Assembly (NCBI GenBank): GCA_934668285.1
Contig: CAKUNB010000037.1
Coordinates: 1-12,791 of the forward strand
DNA: 12,791 nt
Source of the DNA: an uncultured Oscillospiraceae bacterium
Lineage (GTDB): Bacteria; Bacillota; Clostridia; Oscillospirales; Oscillospiraceae
Direction: 5' to 3'
This document shows, piece after piece, positions 1-6,221 of this stretch. The notes below the pieces were generated by a model. The model did no database searches, was not told the DNA's origin, and worked only from the letters and a program-made list of their open reading frames with translations. A program made the position numbers and the translations under genes. Numbering within the stretch: position 1 is the first letter of the stretch; every line of letters begins with the position of its first letter.

Positions 1-127
1 GACGTGGCAATCTCGTGTAGGAAGTTCCGTATTCGCCATAAACTACCAAAATATCAAAACAATTCCGCGAGATTGCCGCGGCCCTTTCAGGGCCGACCGG
101 CGAGCGGAGTGCCCGCATCTGTAATAC

Positions 128-159
128 GGATTCTTGATTAAAAATTGAATCAAGAATCC
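128..159. repeat. Perfect 12-bp inverted repeat hairpin
   Basis: The arms at 128-139 and 148-159 are perfectly complementary, with an A-rich 8-nt loop at 140-147. Pairing can extend past a bulged C160 through 126-127 with 161-162. There is no T-tract on either side, so it is not an intrinsic terminator. It is one module of the larger palindromic element. Confidence 0.8.
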
Positions 160-175
160 CGTGTGCTGCGCACAC

Positions 176-201
176 GCGCATCGTGCGTCCGCACGATGCG
201 C
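176..201. repeat. Perfect GC-rich 12-bp hairpin
   Basis: The arms at 176-187 and 190-201 are perfectly complementary; in practice this is an 11-bp stem with a 4-nt loop. A second hairpin (160-166 with 170-176) abuts it directly on the left, and its last bases (200-201) are shared with the outer stem of the 200-281 block. The arrangement is of hairpins packed end to end without spacers. Confidence 0.8.
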
Positions 202-281
202 CGTCTCATGCAGAATCTGACGCGCCTTTGGCGCTATAAAAAGCTTTTCAAGCTTTTTAACAGATTCTAGTATAAGACGGC
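200..281. repeat. Nested stems forming a three-way-junction-like block
   Basis: An outer stem (200-206 with 275-281, 7 bp) encloses a second stem (212-219 with 261-268, 8 bp). That stem encloses two side-by-side hairpins: 222-226 with 230-234 (loop TTT) and 237-246 with 250-259 (10 bp, loop TTC). This is the geometry of a branched RNA, or of a palindromic DNA element with composite arms. All pairs are visible directly in the sequence. Whether it is transcribed, and from which strand, cannot be told from this window. Confidence 0.7.
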
Positions 282-332
282 AGGGCCGCCAACAGCTGCG
301 ACATCGCAATGACAAAATCGGACTTTTTTGAC

Positions 333-375
333 AAGCTGAGGCCGGAAACGCTGCTGCGCTTCCGGCCTCTTGCTT
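333..375 (-). terminator. Probable terminator hairpin after the aminopeptidase gene
   Basis: A perfect 10-bp stem (338-347 with 360-369) begins a few bases past the minus-strand stop codon at 374-376. It can extend through 333-336 with 372-375 across a small mismatch. The position fits the end of the leftward operon. The minus-strand sequence after the hairpin lacks a run of T, so it may be an RNA 3'-end stabiliser or a weak, factor-assisted terminator rather than a classical intrinsic one. Confidence 0.5.
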
Positions 376-1768
376 ATTCGGCTTCGTAGAAGACCTTCAT
401 GCCCTTATAGGTCATGTAGGTGTCGAGCTTGGAGACGAGCTCCATCGGGGCGTGCATGGACAGGACGGGGACGCCTGCGTCGACGGTGGGGATATTGCGG
501 TTTGCCATGAAGCAGGCGACTGTGCCGCCGCCGCCCTGGTCGACCTTGCCCAGCTCGCCGGTCTGCCAGATGACGTCCTGCTCGGAAAACAGCTTGCGGA
601 CATAGGCCATGACCTCGGCGGCTGCGTCGGACGAGCCGGACTTGCCGCGCGCGCCGGTGTACTTGAAGATGCCGGTGCCGTAGTTGATCTTGGTGTTGTT
701 GCGGCGGTCGCAGGTTTCGGCGTAGATGGGGTCAAAGGCGTTGCTCACGTCGGCCGACAGGCAGAACGAGCTTTCGAAGCAGCGGCGGCGGTCTGCGCCG
801 GTGGCCTTGCACAGGTCGCGCATAAACGTCTCAAAATACTGACCCTGCATACCGGAGATGCCGACCGAGCCGATCTCCTCCTTGTCCGCGAGGACGCAGA
901 CGGCGGTCTTCTTCGGCGTGCCGAGGGTCAGCAGCGGCTTGAATGCGGCGTAAGCGCACACGCGGTCGTCGTGGCCGTAGGCAGCAATCAGGCTGCGGTC
1001 GAAGCCCACGTCGCGGGCGGGACCGGCGGGGACCATCGTCAGCTCGGCGGAGAGAAAATCGTCCTCCGTCAGGCCGTACTTTTCATTCAGCAGGCACAGA
1101 ACGGCGAACTTGATGCGGTCGGCGCCCTCGTCGTCCTTGAGCGGACGGCTGCCGAGCAGAATGTTGAGGTTTTCGCCCGTCACGCCCTCGGCCAGCGTCT
1201 TTTTCATCTGGTCGGCGGCGAGGTGGATGAGCAGGTCGGTTACGCAGAAGATGGGGTCGGCGGGGTCCTCGCCCACGGTGACCTTCACGACCGTGCCGTC
1301 CTTCTTCGCGACGACACCGTGAATGGCCAGCGGGGTGGTCGTCCACTGGTACTTCTTGATGCCGCCGTAGTAGTGGGTCTTGAAGTACGCCATTTCGGCA
1401 TCCTCGTACAGGGGATTCGGCTTGAGGTCGAGGCGCGGGGAGTCGATGTGCGCGGCGCAGATGTGCGTGCCGTTGCTCAGGCTTTCCGAGCCGATGACGG
1501 CAAAGATGACGCTCTTGCCGCAGTTGTTGCCGTAGACGCGGTCGCCGGGCTTCAGCTCCATGCCGGGGCGGTAGGCGCGGAAGCCTGCCTTTTCGGCCTC
1601 GGCGATCGTCCAGTCGACGGCCTCGCGCTCGATCTTGCAGGTGCTGATGAAGTCCATATACTCCTTGCAGTACGGCTCCATCGCCGCGAGATCCTCCTCG
1701 GAGATGCGGTCATAGCCGTTCTTGGGCGCAAAGAGCAGCTCCTTGCGCAGTTCTTCGTAATTTGCCAT
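374..1768 (-). CDS. M18-family zinc aminopeptidase (internal start within the coaE frame)
   Basis: This 464-residue protein has the full length of clostridial M18 metallo-aminopeptidases, which remove N-terminal residues from peptides in the cytoplasm using two zinc ions. Visible landmarks are HIDSPR (H107, D109), GHDDR (266-269), DKEEIGS (E297, E298), SADVSNAFDP (D340), a GKSGSSDAA segment (375-383) and SMHAPMEL with H439. These cover the expected metal ligands and catalytic Glu. The DVSNAFDP motif differs from the DxAHAxHPN form of eukaryotic and proteobacterial members. The ATG at 1766-1768 has an AAAGGAG site (1777-1783) with 8-nt spacing, so separate translation is likely. The same frame is also open upstream through coaE, so it may be made both alone and as the C-terminal half of a fusion. 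It is the last gene of the operon. Confidence 0.93.
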   Translation of the reverse strand: MANYEELRKELLFAPKNGYDRISEEDLAAMEPYCKEYMDFISTCKIEREAVDWTIAEAEKAGFRAYRPGMELKPGDRVYGNNCGKSVIFAVIGSESLSNGTHICAAHIDSPRLDLKPNPLYEDAEMAYFKTHYYGGIKKYQWTTTPLAIHGVVAKKDGTVVKVTVGEDPADPIFCVTDLLIHLAADQMKKTLAEGVTGENLNILLGSRPLKDDEGADRIKFAVLCLLNEKYGLTEDDFLSAELTMVPAGPARDVGFDRSLIAAYGHDDRVCAYAAFKPLLTLGTPKKTAVCVLADKEEIGSVGISGMQGQYFETFMRDLCKATGADRRRCFESSFCLSADVSNAFDPIYAETCDRRNNTKINYGTGIFKYTGARGKSGSSDAAAEVMAYVRKLFSEQDVIWQTGELGKVDQGGGGTVACFMANRNIPTVDAGVPVLSMHAPMELVSKLDTYMTYKGMKVFYEAE

Positions 1769-2347
1769 ATGAATAACTCCTTTCAGAAATTGCTTACAAT
1801 CTGCGAAAAATTCCGGCTGCGTTTCGCGCCGGTTTTCCAGCGTGTAGTCCGCCGGCGCGGAAAAATCGGCGTTGCTTTTCTGCGCGTGCAGGCGCGAGAG
1901 CGCATAGTCGCGGGAGATGCCGTCGCGCTGCATCAGGCGGGCGACGCGGGCCTCCTCCGGCGCGACGACGGCGACGGTGATATCGCACAGCACGTTCAGG
2001 CCGCTCTCAAAAAGGCCGACGGCATCGATGACGGCAAACGGCTCGTTGCGGCCGTTCAGCCGCTGCCGCACCTCGGCGACGACGCGCGGATGCGTAATCG
2101 CGTTGAGGCGCTTCAGCCCTTCGGGGTCGGCAAAGACCAGCTCCCCCAGCTTGCGGCGCTGCAATGCACCGTCGCGGAAGGCGGCGGGAAATTCCGCTGC
2201 GAGGGCGGCGAGAAGTTCATTGTCCCGTGCCAGCATCTCGTGATACAGCGCGTCGCAGTCGATCGTGTACGCGCCCAGCTCCTGCGCGGCCAGCAGCAGC
2301 GTCGTCTTGCCGCAGCCGGAGCCGCCGGTGATGCCTAAGATTTTCAT
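374..2347 (-). CDS. coaE: Dephospho-CoA kinase (CoaE) frame running without a stop into an M18 aminopeptidase
   Basis: The first 193 residues are CoaE, which phosphorylates the 3'-OH of the ribose of dephospho-CoA in the last step of cytoplasmic CoA synthesis. The Walker A loop GGSGCGKT lies at residues 8-15, the IDCD acidic motif at 29-32, and the lid segment rich in Arg (RVARLMQRD) around 134-142. The length matches stand-alone CoaE proteins. The ATG at 2345-2347 overlaps the sua5 stop as ATGA and has a GGAGG site (2355-2359) 7 nt upstream, which fixes the start. No stop codon follows the normal CoaE C-terminus: the frame continues through an internal ribosome binding site into the aminopeptidase, giving a predicted 657-residue fusion. 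As written, CoaE cannot be made free of the peptidase unless a frameshift or proteolysis occurs. A sequencing indel or a naturally lost stop could also explain it. Confidence 0.88.
   Translation of the reverse strand: MKILGITGGSGCGKTTLLLAAQELGAYTIDCDALYHEMLARDNELLAALAAEFPAAFRDGALQRRKLGELVFADPEGLKRLNAITHPRVVAEVRQRLNGRNEPFAVIDAVGLFESGLNVLCDITVAVVAPEEARVARLMQRDGISRDYALSRLHAQKSNADFSAPADYTLENRRETQPEFFADCKQFLKGVIHMANYEELRKELLFAPKNGYDRISEEDLAAMEPYCKEYMDFISTCKIEREAVDWTIAEAEKAGFRAYRPGMELKPGDRVYGNNCGKSVIFAVIGSESLSNGTHICAAHIDSPRLDLKPNPLYEDAEMAYFKTHYYGGIKKYQWTTTPLAIHGVVAKKDGTVVKVTVGEDPADPIFCVTDLLIHLAADQMKKTLAEGVTGENLNILLGSRPLKDDEGADRIKFAVLCLLNEKYGLTEDDFLSAELTMVPAGPARDVGFDRSLIAAYGHDDRVCAYAAFKPLLTLGTPKKTAVCVLADKEEIGSVGISGMQGQYFETFMRDLCKATGADRRRCFESSFCLSADVSNAFDPIYAETCDRRNNTKINYGTGIFKYTGARGKSGSSDAAAEVMAYVRKLFSEQDVIWQTGELGKVDQGGGGTVACFMANRNIPTVDAGVPVLSMHAPMELVSKLDTYMTYKGMKVFYEAE
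1769..1783 (-). promoter_or_regulatory. Internal ribosome binding site for the aminopeptidase, inside coaE
   Basis: AAAGGAG (complement of 1777-1783) sits 8 nt before the ATG at 1766-1768. It lies in the last codons of the coaE frame, where it reads as Leu-Lys-Gly-Val-Ile-His. A site of this strength at the domain border indicates that the aminopeptidase was, and probably still is, started independently. Confidence 0.8.
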
Positions 2348-3384
2348 ACCCCGGCCTCCGGGTCGATGATGCGGAAGGCGGCGGCCTTTTTCAGGCGGTT
2401 GCCGACCGCGTAGGCCACGCCGCCGCCCTCGGGACAGCGGGCAAAGATGCGGCGTACGTCCGGCCGGTCCAGCTCGCGCAGCGCGGCAAACAGACCAGCC
2501 GAAAGCGTGCGGACATCGGCGCTCTTTCCGTAGGCGAGGGCGGGACAGCCGCCATAGAGCGGCAGCTCCTCCTCGTAACAAAGTACCGCATCGCCCGGCG
2601 CGAGGCGGGCGCGGATGTACCCTGCCGCCGCCTCGGATGTGCCGGAAACGATGTAGACCTCGGCGGTGGGGGCGTAGTGCTTATATTTCATGCCGGGGGC
2701 GCGGACGACGGTGTCGTTTGCGATCTGCCCCAGCACGGCGCGGTCGATGTCGATCTCGCCGAGAACGGCGTGAAGCTGCTCCGGCGTGATGCCGCCGGGG
2801 CGGAGCAGGCGCGGGCGCTCGCCGGACAGGTCGATGATGGTCGATTCCACGCCGACGCTGCACGGGCCGCCGTCGATGACCGCGTCGAGCTTGCCGTCCG
2901 TGCCGTAGTCGTGCAGGACGTGCTGGGCGGTGGTCGTTGAGGGCTTGCCGGAGAGGTTGGCCGACGGCGCGGCGATGGGAACGCCGGACTGGCGAATCAG
3001 CTCGCGCGTGACCGCCGTCTGCGGGCAACGGACGGCCACGGTGTCGAGATTCGCGGTCGTGCGGCGGGGAATGCAGTCCCTGACCGGCAGGACCATCGTC
3101 AGCGGTCCCGGCCAGAATTTTTCGGCCAGAAGCCATGCGCTGGCCGGGATATCATGGCAGTAACGCGTCAGTTCGGCCGGTTCGGCGATGTGGATGATGA
3201 GCGGGTTGTCCTGCGGACGGCCCTTGGCCTCGAAGATCTTTGCGACTGCGGCCTCGTCCATCGCATTCGCGCCCAGACCGTAGACCGTTTCCGTCGGGAT
3301 GGCGACAAGGCCGCCCGCGCGAATGATTGCGGCGGCGATTTTGGGCGTCTGCGGGTCGCGTGCGGATAAAAGCTGTGTTTTCAT
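2344..3384 (-). CDS. sua5: L-threonylcarbamoyladenylate synthase (Sua5/YwlC type)
   Basis: This 346-residue enzyme makes threonylcarbamoyl-AMP from threonine, bicarbonate and ATP, the first step of t6A37 modification on ANN-decoding tRNAs. The N-terminal YrdC domain (about 1-210) has PTETVYGLG (30-38), KGRPQDNPL (54-62) and APSANLSG (139-146). The linker APGMKYKHYAP (229-239) and a C-terminal Sua5 domain with AVGNRLKKAA (326-335) show it is the long two-domain form rather than short TsaC. The ATG overlaps the prfA stop by four bases, with GGGGAGG (3389-3395) only 4 nt upstream. The TGA in turn overlaps the coaE ATG. Translational coupling to both neighbours is expected. The partners TsaB, TsaD and TsaE are not in this window. 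Confidence 0.97.
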   Translation of the reverse strand: MKTQLLSARDPQTPKIAAAIIRAGGLVAIPTETVYGLGANAMDEAAVAKIFEAKGRPQDNPLIIHIAEPAELTRYCHDIPASAWLLAEKFWPGPLTMVLPVRDCIPRRTTANLDTVAVRCPQTAVTRELIRQSGVPIAAPSANLSGKPSTTTAQHVLHDYGTDGKLDAVIDGGPCSVGVESTIIDLSGERPRLLRPGGITPEQLHAVLGEIDIDRAVLGQIANDTVVRAPGMKYKHYAPTAEVYIVSGTSEAAAGYIRARLAPGDAVLCYEEELPLYGGCPALAYGKSADVRTLSAGLFAALRELDRPDVRRIFARCPEGGGVAYAVGNRLKKAAAFRIIDPEAGV

Positions 3385-4457
3385 GTTGCCTCCCCGCTTT
3401 CGCGCAGCTTTTCGGCCTGGTTGGCGGCGACAAGCGCGTCGATCAGCTCGTCAAGGTTGCCGTTCATGATCGAATCGATTTTGTAAAGCGTCAGACCGAT
3501 GCGGTGATCGGTGACGCGGCTCTGCGGGAAATTATAGGTGCGAATTTTTTCGTTGCGCATCCCGCTGCCGACCTGACTGCGGCGCTGGCCGGAATAGGCC
3601 GATTCGATGCGCTCCTGCTCCATCTGATAGAGCTTGGACGAGAGCATCATCATGCACTTTTCGCGGTTCTGGAACTGGCTGCGCTCCTCCTGACAGGACA
3701 CAACAATGCCCGTGGGCTTGTGAATGAGGCGCACGGCCGAGGACGTCTTGTTGATATGCTGCCCGCCCGCGCCGGAGGAGCGGTAGACCTGCATTTCAAT
3801 GTCCTCGGGCCGGAGATCGACCTCGGCCTCCTCCATCTCCGGCAGGACGGCGACCGTCGCCGTGGAGGTGTGGACGCGGCCGCCGGATTCCGTTTCCGGC
3901 ACGCGCTGGACGCGATGCACGCCGGACTCGAATTTCAGGCGGGAGAACGCGCCCGTCCCGCGAATTTCAAAATCCGCTTCCTTGATGCCGCCAAGCTCCG
4001 TTTCGGAATAATTCAGCAGCTCCACGCTCCAGCCGCGCGCGGCGGCGTAGAGGTTGTACATCCGGAACAGGCTGTGGGCGAACAGGGCGCTTTCCTCGCC
4101 GCCCACGCCGCCGCGAATTTCCATAATGACACTTTTTCCGTCGTTCGGGTCCTGCGGCAGCAGGAGAAGCTTCAGCTCCTGCTCCAGCGACTCGCCGCGC
4201 TTTTTCGCGTCGGCAAATTCCTCCTGACACAGCGCCTTCAATTCCGCGTCGGTCTGGCCGCTCATCAGCTCCAGCGCATCGGCCATGTCCTGGTTGGCGC
4301 GGCAATAGGCGCGGTAGGCGTTCACGACCGGCTCCAGCTCCTTCTGCTCGCGCAGATAGGCCGCCGCCTTTTTCGGGTCGGCGTAGAAGTCCGGCTGCTC
4401 CGTCCGGGCGCAAAGCTCGACGTATTTATCTTCCAATGCCTTCAGCTTTTCTAACAT
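3381..4457 (-). CDS. prfA: Peptide chain release factor 1
   Basis: RF1 (358 residues, normal length) recognises UAA and UAG stop codons and triggers peptide release on the ribosome. The GGQ motif lies at 231-233 (SSGAGGQHINKTSSAVRL), and the codon-reading loop carries P-E-T at 187-189. This is the PxT signature of RF1, as opposed to SPF in RF2. The conserved GGVGGEESA segment is at 116-124. The start ATG at 4455-4457 has GAAGGAG (4463-4469) 5 nt upstream. It follows rlmA after 43 nt and overlaps sua5 by four bases. The methyltransferase PrmC, which modifies the GGQ glutamine and often sits beside prfA, is absent from this stretch. Confidence 0.98.
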   Translation of the reverse strand: MLEKLKALEDKYVELCARTEQPDFYADPKKAAAYLREQKELEPVVNAYRAYCRANQDMADALELMSGQTDAELKALCQEEFADAKKRGESLEQELKLLLLPQDPNDGKSVIMEIRGGVGGEESALFAHSLFRMYNLYAAARGWSVELLNYSETELGGIKEADFEIRGTGAFSRLKFESGVHRVQRVPETESGGRVHTSTATVAVLPEMEEAEVDLRPEDIEMQVYRSSGAGGQHINKTSSAVRLIHKPTGIVVSCQEERSQFQNREKCMMMLSSKLYQMEQERIESAYSGQRRSQVGSGMRNEKIRTYNFPQSRVTDHRIGLTLYKIDSIMNGNLDELIDALVAANQAEKLRESGEAT

Positions 4458-4500
4458 GAATGCTCCTTCGGGGAAATTCCAAGATTTAACCTATATTCTA

Positions 4501-5319
4501 TCAAATTTTTCCCACCTTGTCCAGTGTGTAGACGTTGAAAATCACCTCGGCCCGCTCGTCAAGGCGTGCCGTCTGCGCCAGCGCCTCGGCGTTTTCCCTG
4601 CGGATGCGCCAGACGTGCGGGGTCATGTACAGGAGATTGTGCACCATTTCAGCGCTTTCGAGGGAAAAATCAAAGCGCAGCGTCTGCGAATATTGCAGCG
4701 TGAAGCCGGACAATTCCGGATGCAGCGTTTTCTCGCGCTCCAGAACCTCGGGGTAGATGATGTGCTTGAGCGCGGGGAGATGGTTCGCGCCTGCCAAAAC
4801 TTGGATAAAGCAGCCGTTGGACCTCAACACGCGGGCGAATTCGACCTCCGCCGTGAAGGCGAACATGGAAAGCACGCAATCAAAGCTGTCATCCGGGAAG
4901 GGCAGGTGCGTCGCCGTGGCGGTCAACCAGTGCGCCTGCTTTTCCCGCGCGGCGGCGAAGCGGACCGCGTCCTTCGAGATATCGATGCCCCAGCGCTCGG
5001 CGATGCCGGCCAGGCCGGAGAGATAATAGCCCTCGCCGCAGCCCGCGTCCAGAACGGTCTGTGCATTCGGGGCAAAACGGCTGACCAGCTCCCGCAGCGT
5101 TTGCAGGATCGGCGCGTAGCAGCCTGCATCCAGAAAGGCGCGGCGGGCGGCGACCATTTCGCGCGTATCGCCGGGATGGAGGGAGTGCTTCTGCGTGACG
5201 GGCAGGAGGTTTACATAACCCTGTCTTGCGACATCGAAGCAATGCCCGTTTTCGCATTGCCATTGTGCTGGCTTGGTGGCCAGCGCCGCGCCGCAGACGG
5301 GGCAGAGAACTGATAGCAT
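4501..5319 (-). CDS. rlmA: 23S rRNA (guanine-N1)-methyltransferase, RlmA family
   Basis: This 272-residue SAM-dependent methyltransferase belongs to the RlmA family, which methylates N1 of G745 (RlmAI) or G748 (RlmAII, the Gram-positive form) in helix 35 of 23S rRNA. The N-terminal zinc finger is visible as C6-x2-C9, C22 and H26, followed by the family signature FDVARQGYVNLLP (28-40). The SAM-binding motif I VLDAGCGEGYY is at 89-99, and the acidic motif GIDISKDAV at 111-119. The Gram-positive setting suggests the G748 type, the site linked to macrolide/ketolide binding; this is inference. The ATG at 5317-5319 has AAAGGAA (5326-5332) 6 nt upstream. It appears to be the first gene of the operon, diverging from the deacetylase across an 80-bp gap in which I found no convincing promoter. 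Confidence 0.92.
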   Translation of the reverse strand: MLSVLCPVCGAALATKPAQWQCENGHCFDVARQGYVNLLPVTQKHSLHPGDTREMVAARRAFLDAGCYAPILQTLRELVSRFAPNAQTVLDAGCGEGYYLSGLAGIAERWGIDISKDAVRFAAAREKQAHWLTATATHLPFPDDSFDCVLSMFAFTAEVEFARVLRSNGCFIQVLAGANHLPALKHIIYPEVLEREKTLHPELSGFTLQYSQTLRFDFSLESAEMVHNLLYMTPHVWRIRRENAEALAQTARLDERAEVIFNVYTLDKVGKI

Positions 5320-5399
5320 GGTTCGTTCCTTTCTTTTCCAGACGCATTTTCCCGCGAACGGCGCATACTAGACGTGACTGCATGAGGGGGGGAACGCGC

Positions 5400-6221
5400 G
5401 TGAAACGATGGATTTGTGTCGTATTATTATGCACATTGTGCCTGCTGCCCGCGCGGGCGGGGGAGGCGGAGCGGTATCTTGCGCTGACGTTCGACGACGG
5501 GCCGTCCGGCCGGTTCACCGCGCGGCTGCTCGACGGCCTTGCCGAGCGCGGGGTTAAGGCAACATTTTTCCTCTGCGGCTATCGCATCGACCAGTACCCG
5601 GAATTAACGGCTCGGATCGCTGCCGAGGGCCATGAGATCGGCACGCACGGCAACCGGCATGAGTTTTTCACGCAGCTTTCTGCCGAGGAGGTCTGCGCCG
5701 ATCTTGCGGCGGCCTCGGAAAAGATCCGCGCGGCGACCGGCCGCGAGCCGACACTCCTTCGCCCGCCCGGCGGGCTTTACGATGCGAAAATCCTGCGTCA
5801 AACCGTCTGCTCGGAGCTGCCGGTCGTGCTGTGGTCGGTGGACCCGGAGGACTGGCGCTGCACGGACAGCGATACCGTAACGCAGCATATCGTCAAGGCG
5901 GCCTCGGCGGGGGACATCATTCTGATGCACGATATGTCCGATTCCAGCGTGGACGCGGCGCTGCGGGTGATCGACACGCTGCAGGCCGACGGCTATACCT
6001 TTCTGACCGTCAGCGAGCTTGCCGCGCGCGCGGGAACGGAGCTGCGCGGCGGGGAGACGTATTATAACTTTTCGTTCGAGAAAAACGATTCGATTGCCGC
6101 ACGGGAGGCGGAAACGGAGCCTTGCACAAAGCCGGGCTTGCCGCCGCCACGGCCGTTTAACGAGGAATTCAGCCGCTTCGACAGCTCACGCAGGTCGCCG
6201 TTCGGGTCGAACAGCACGTAG
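5400..6221 (+). CDS. Secreted polysaccharide deacetylase (NodB homology, carbohydrate esterase 4)
   Basis: This 273-residue protein starts with a signal peptide (MKRW, then a hydrophobic stretch to about residue 17, cut probably near ARA-GEA) and has a NodB domain that removes acetyl groups from peptidoglycan or another N-acetylated glycan outside the membrane. Catalytic motifs are complete: TFDDGP (30-35, D32 base, D33 metal), HGNRH (H83, H87 metal), RPPGG (121-125), D148 with W152, and LMHD with H177. I chose the GTG at 5400 because GAGGGGGGG ends 7 nt upstream and the signal peptide then starts cleanly; an in-frame ATG at 5382 has no binding site. The domain ends near residue 222. The last roughly 50 residues are antisense to the conserved end of alaX and look like read-on after a lost stop. 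Confidence 0.92.
   Translation: MKRWICVVLLCTLCLLPARAGEAERYLALTFDDGPSGRFTARLLDGLAERGVKATFFLCGYRIDQYPELTARIAAEGHEIGTHGNRHEFFTQLSAEEVCADLAAASEKIRAATGREPTLLRPPGGLYDAKILRQTVCSELPVVLWSVDPEDWRCTDSDTVTQHIVKAASAGDIILMHDMSDSSVDAALRVIDTLQADGYTFLTVSELAARAGTELRGGETYYNFSFEKNDSIAAREAETEPCTKPGLPPPRPFNEEFSRFDSSRRSPFGSNST

Larger units (their letters stand above)
3..281. repeat. Palindrome-packed intergenic element (possible structured RNA or dispersed repeat)
   Basis: This gene-free stretch consists largely of perfect inverted repeats. The main stems are 3-15 with 68-80 (13 pairs, one G-U), 79-85 with 89-95, 128-139 with 148-159 (12 pairs), 160-166 with 170-176 (7 pairs), 176-187 with 190-201 (12 pairs), 200-206 with 275-281, 212-219 with 261-268, 222-226 with 230-234, and 237-246 with 250-259. 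More than half of the bases can be paired. The only open frame, on the minus strand at 43-315, runs through the palindromes, has low-complexity content and no recognisable domain, so I do not call it a gene. Such density of nested hairpins fits a dispersed palindromic intergenic repeat or a structured non-coding RNA. I do not recognise a named family, and its extent to the left of the window is unknown. Confidence 0.6.

Noticed and set aside
43..315. A 90-codon open frame on the minus strand in the left intergenic region
   Set aside because: It runs through the nested palindromes, has no clear ribosome binding site and no recognisable domain. The repeats explain the sequence better than coding does.
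452..2338. A 628-codon plus-strand frame opposite coaE and the aminopeptidase
   Set aside because: It is antisense to two clearly recognisable genes, has Ala/Val/Gly-rich low-complexity content typical of shadow frames in GC-rich DNA, and matches no family.
3327..4454. A 375-codon plus-strand frame opposite prfA
   Set aside because: It is a shadow of prfA, whose GGQ and PxT motifs are unmistakable on the minus strand.
4456..5313. A 285-codon plus-strand frame opposite rlmA
   Set aside because: It is a shadow frame; the minus strand encodes the zinc finger and SAM motif of RlmA.
5320..5399. Divergent promoters between rlmA and the deacetylase
   Set aside because: Only weak -10-like words (TAGTAT on the minus strand, CATACT on the plus strand) were seen, with no -35 partner at proper spacing, so no promoter is annotated.
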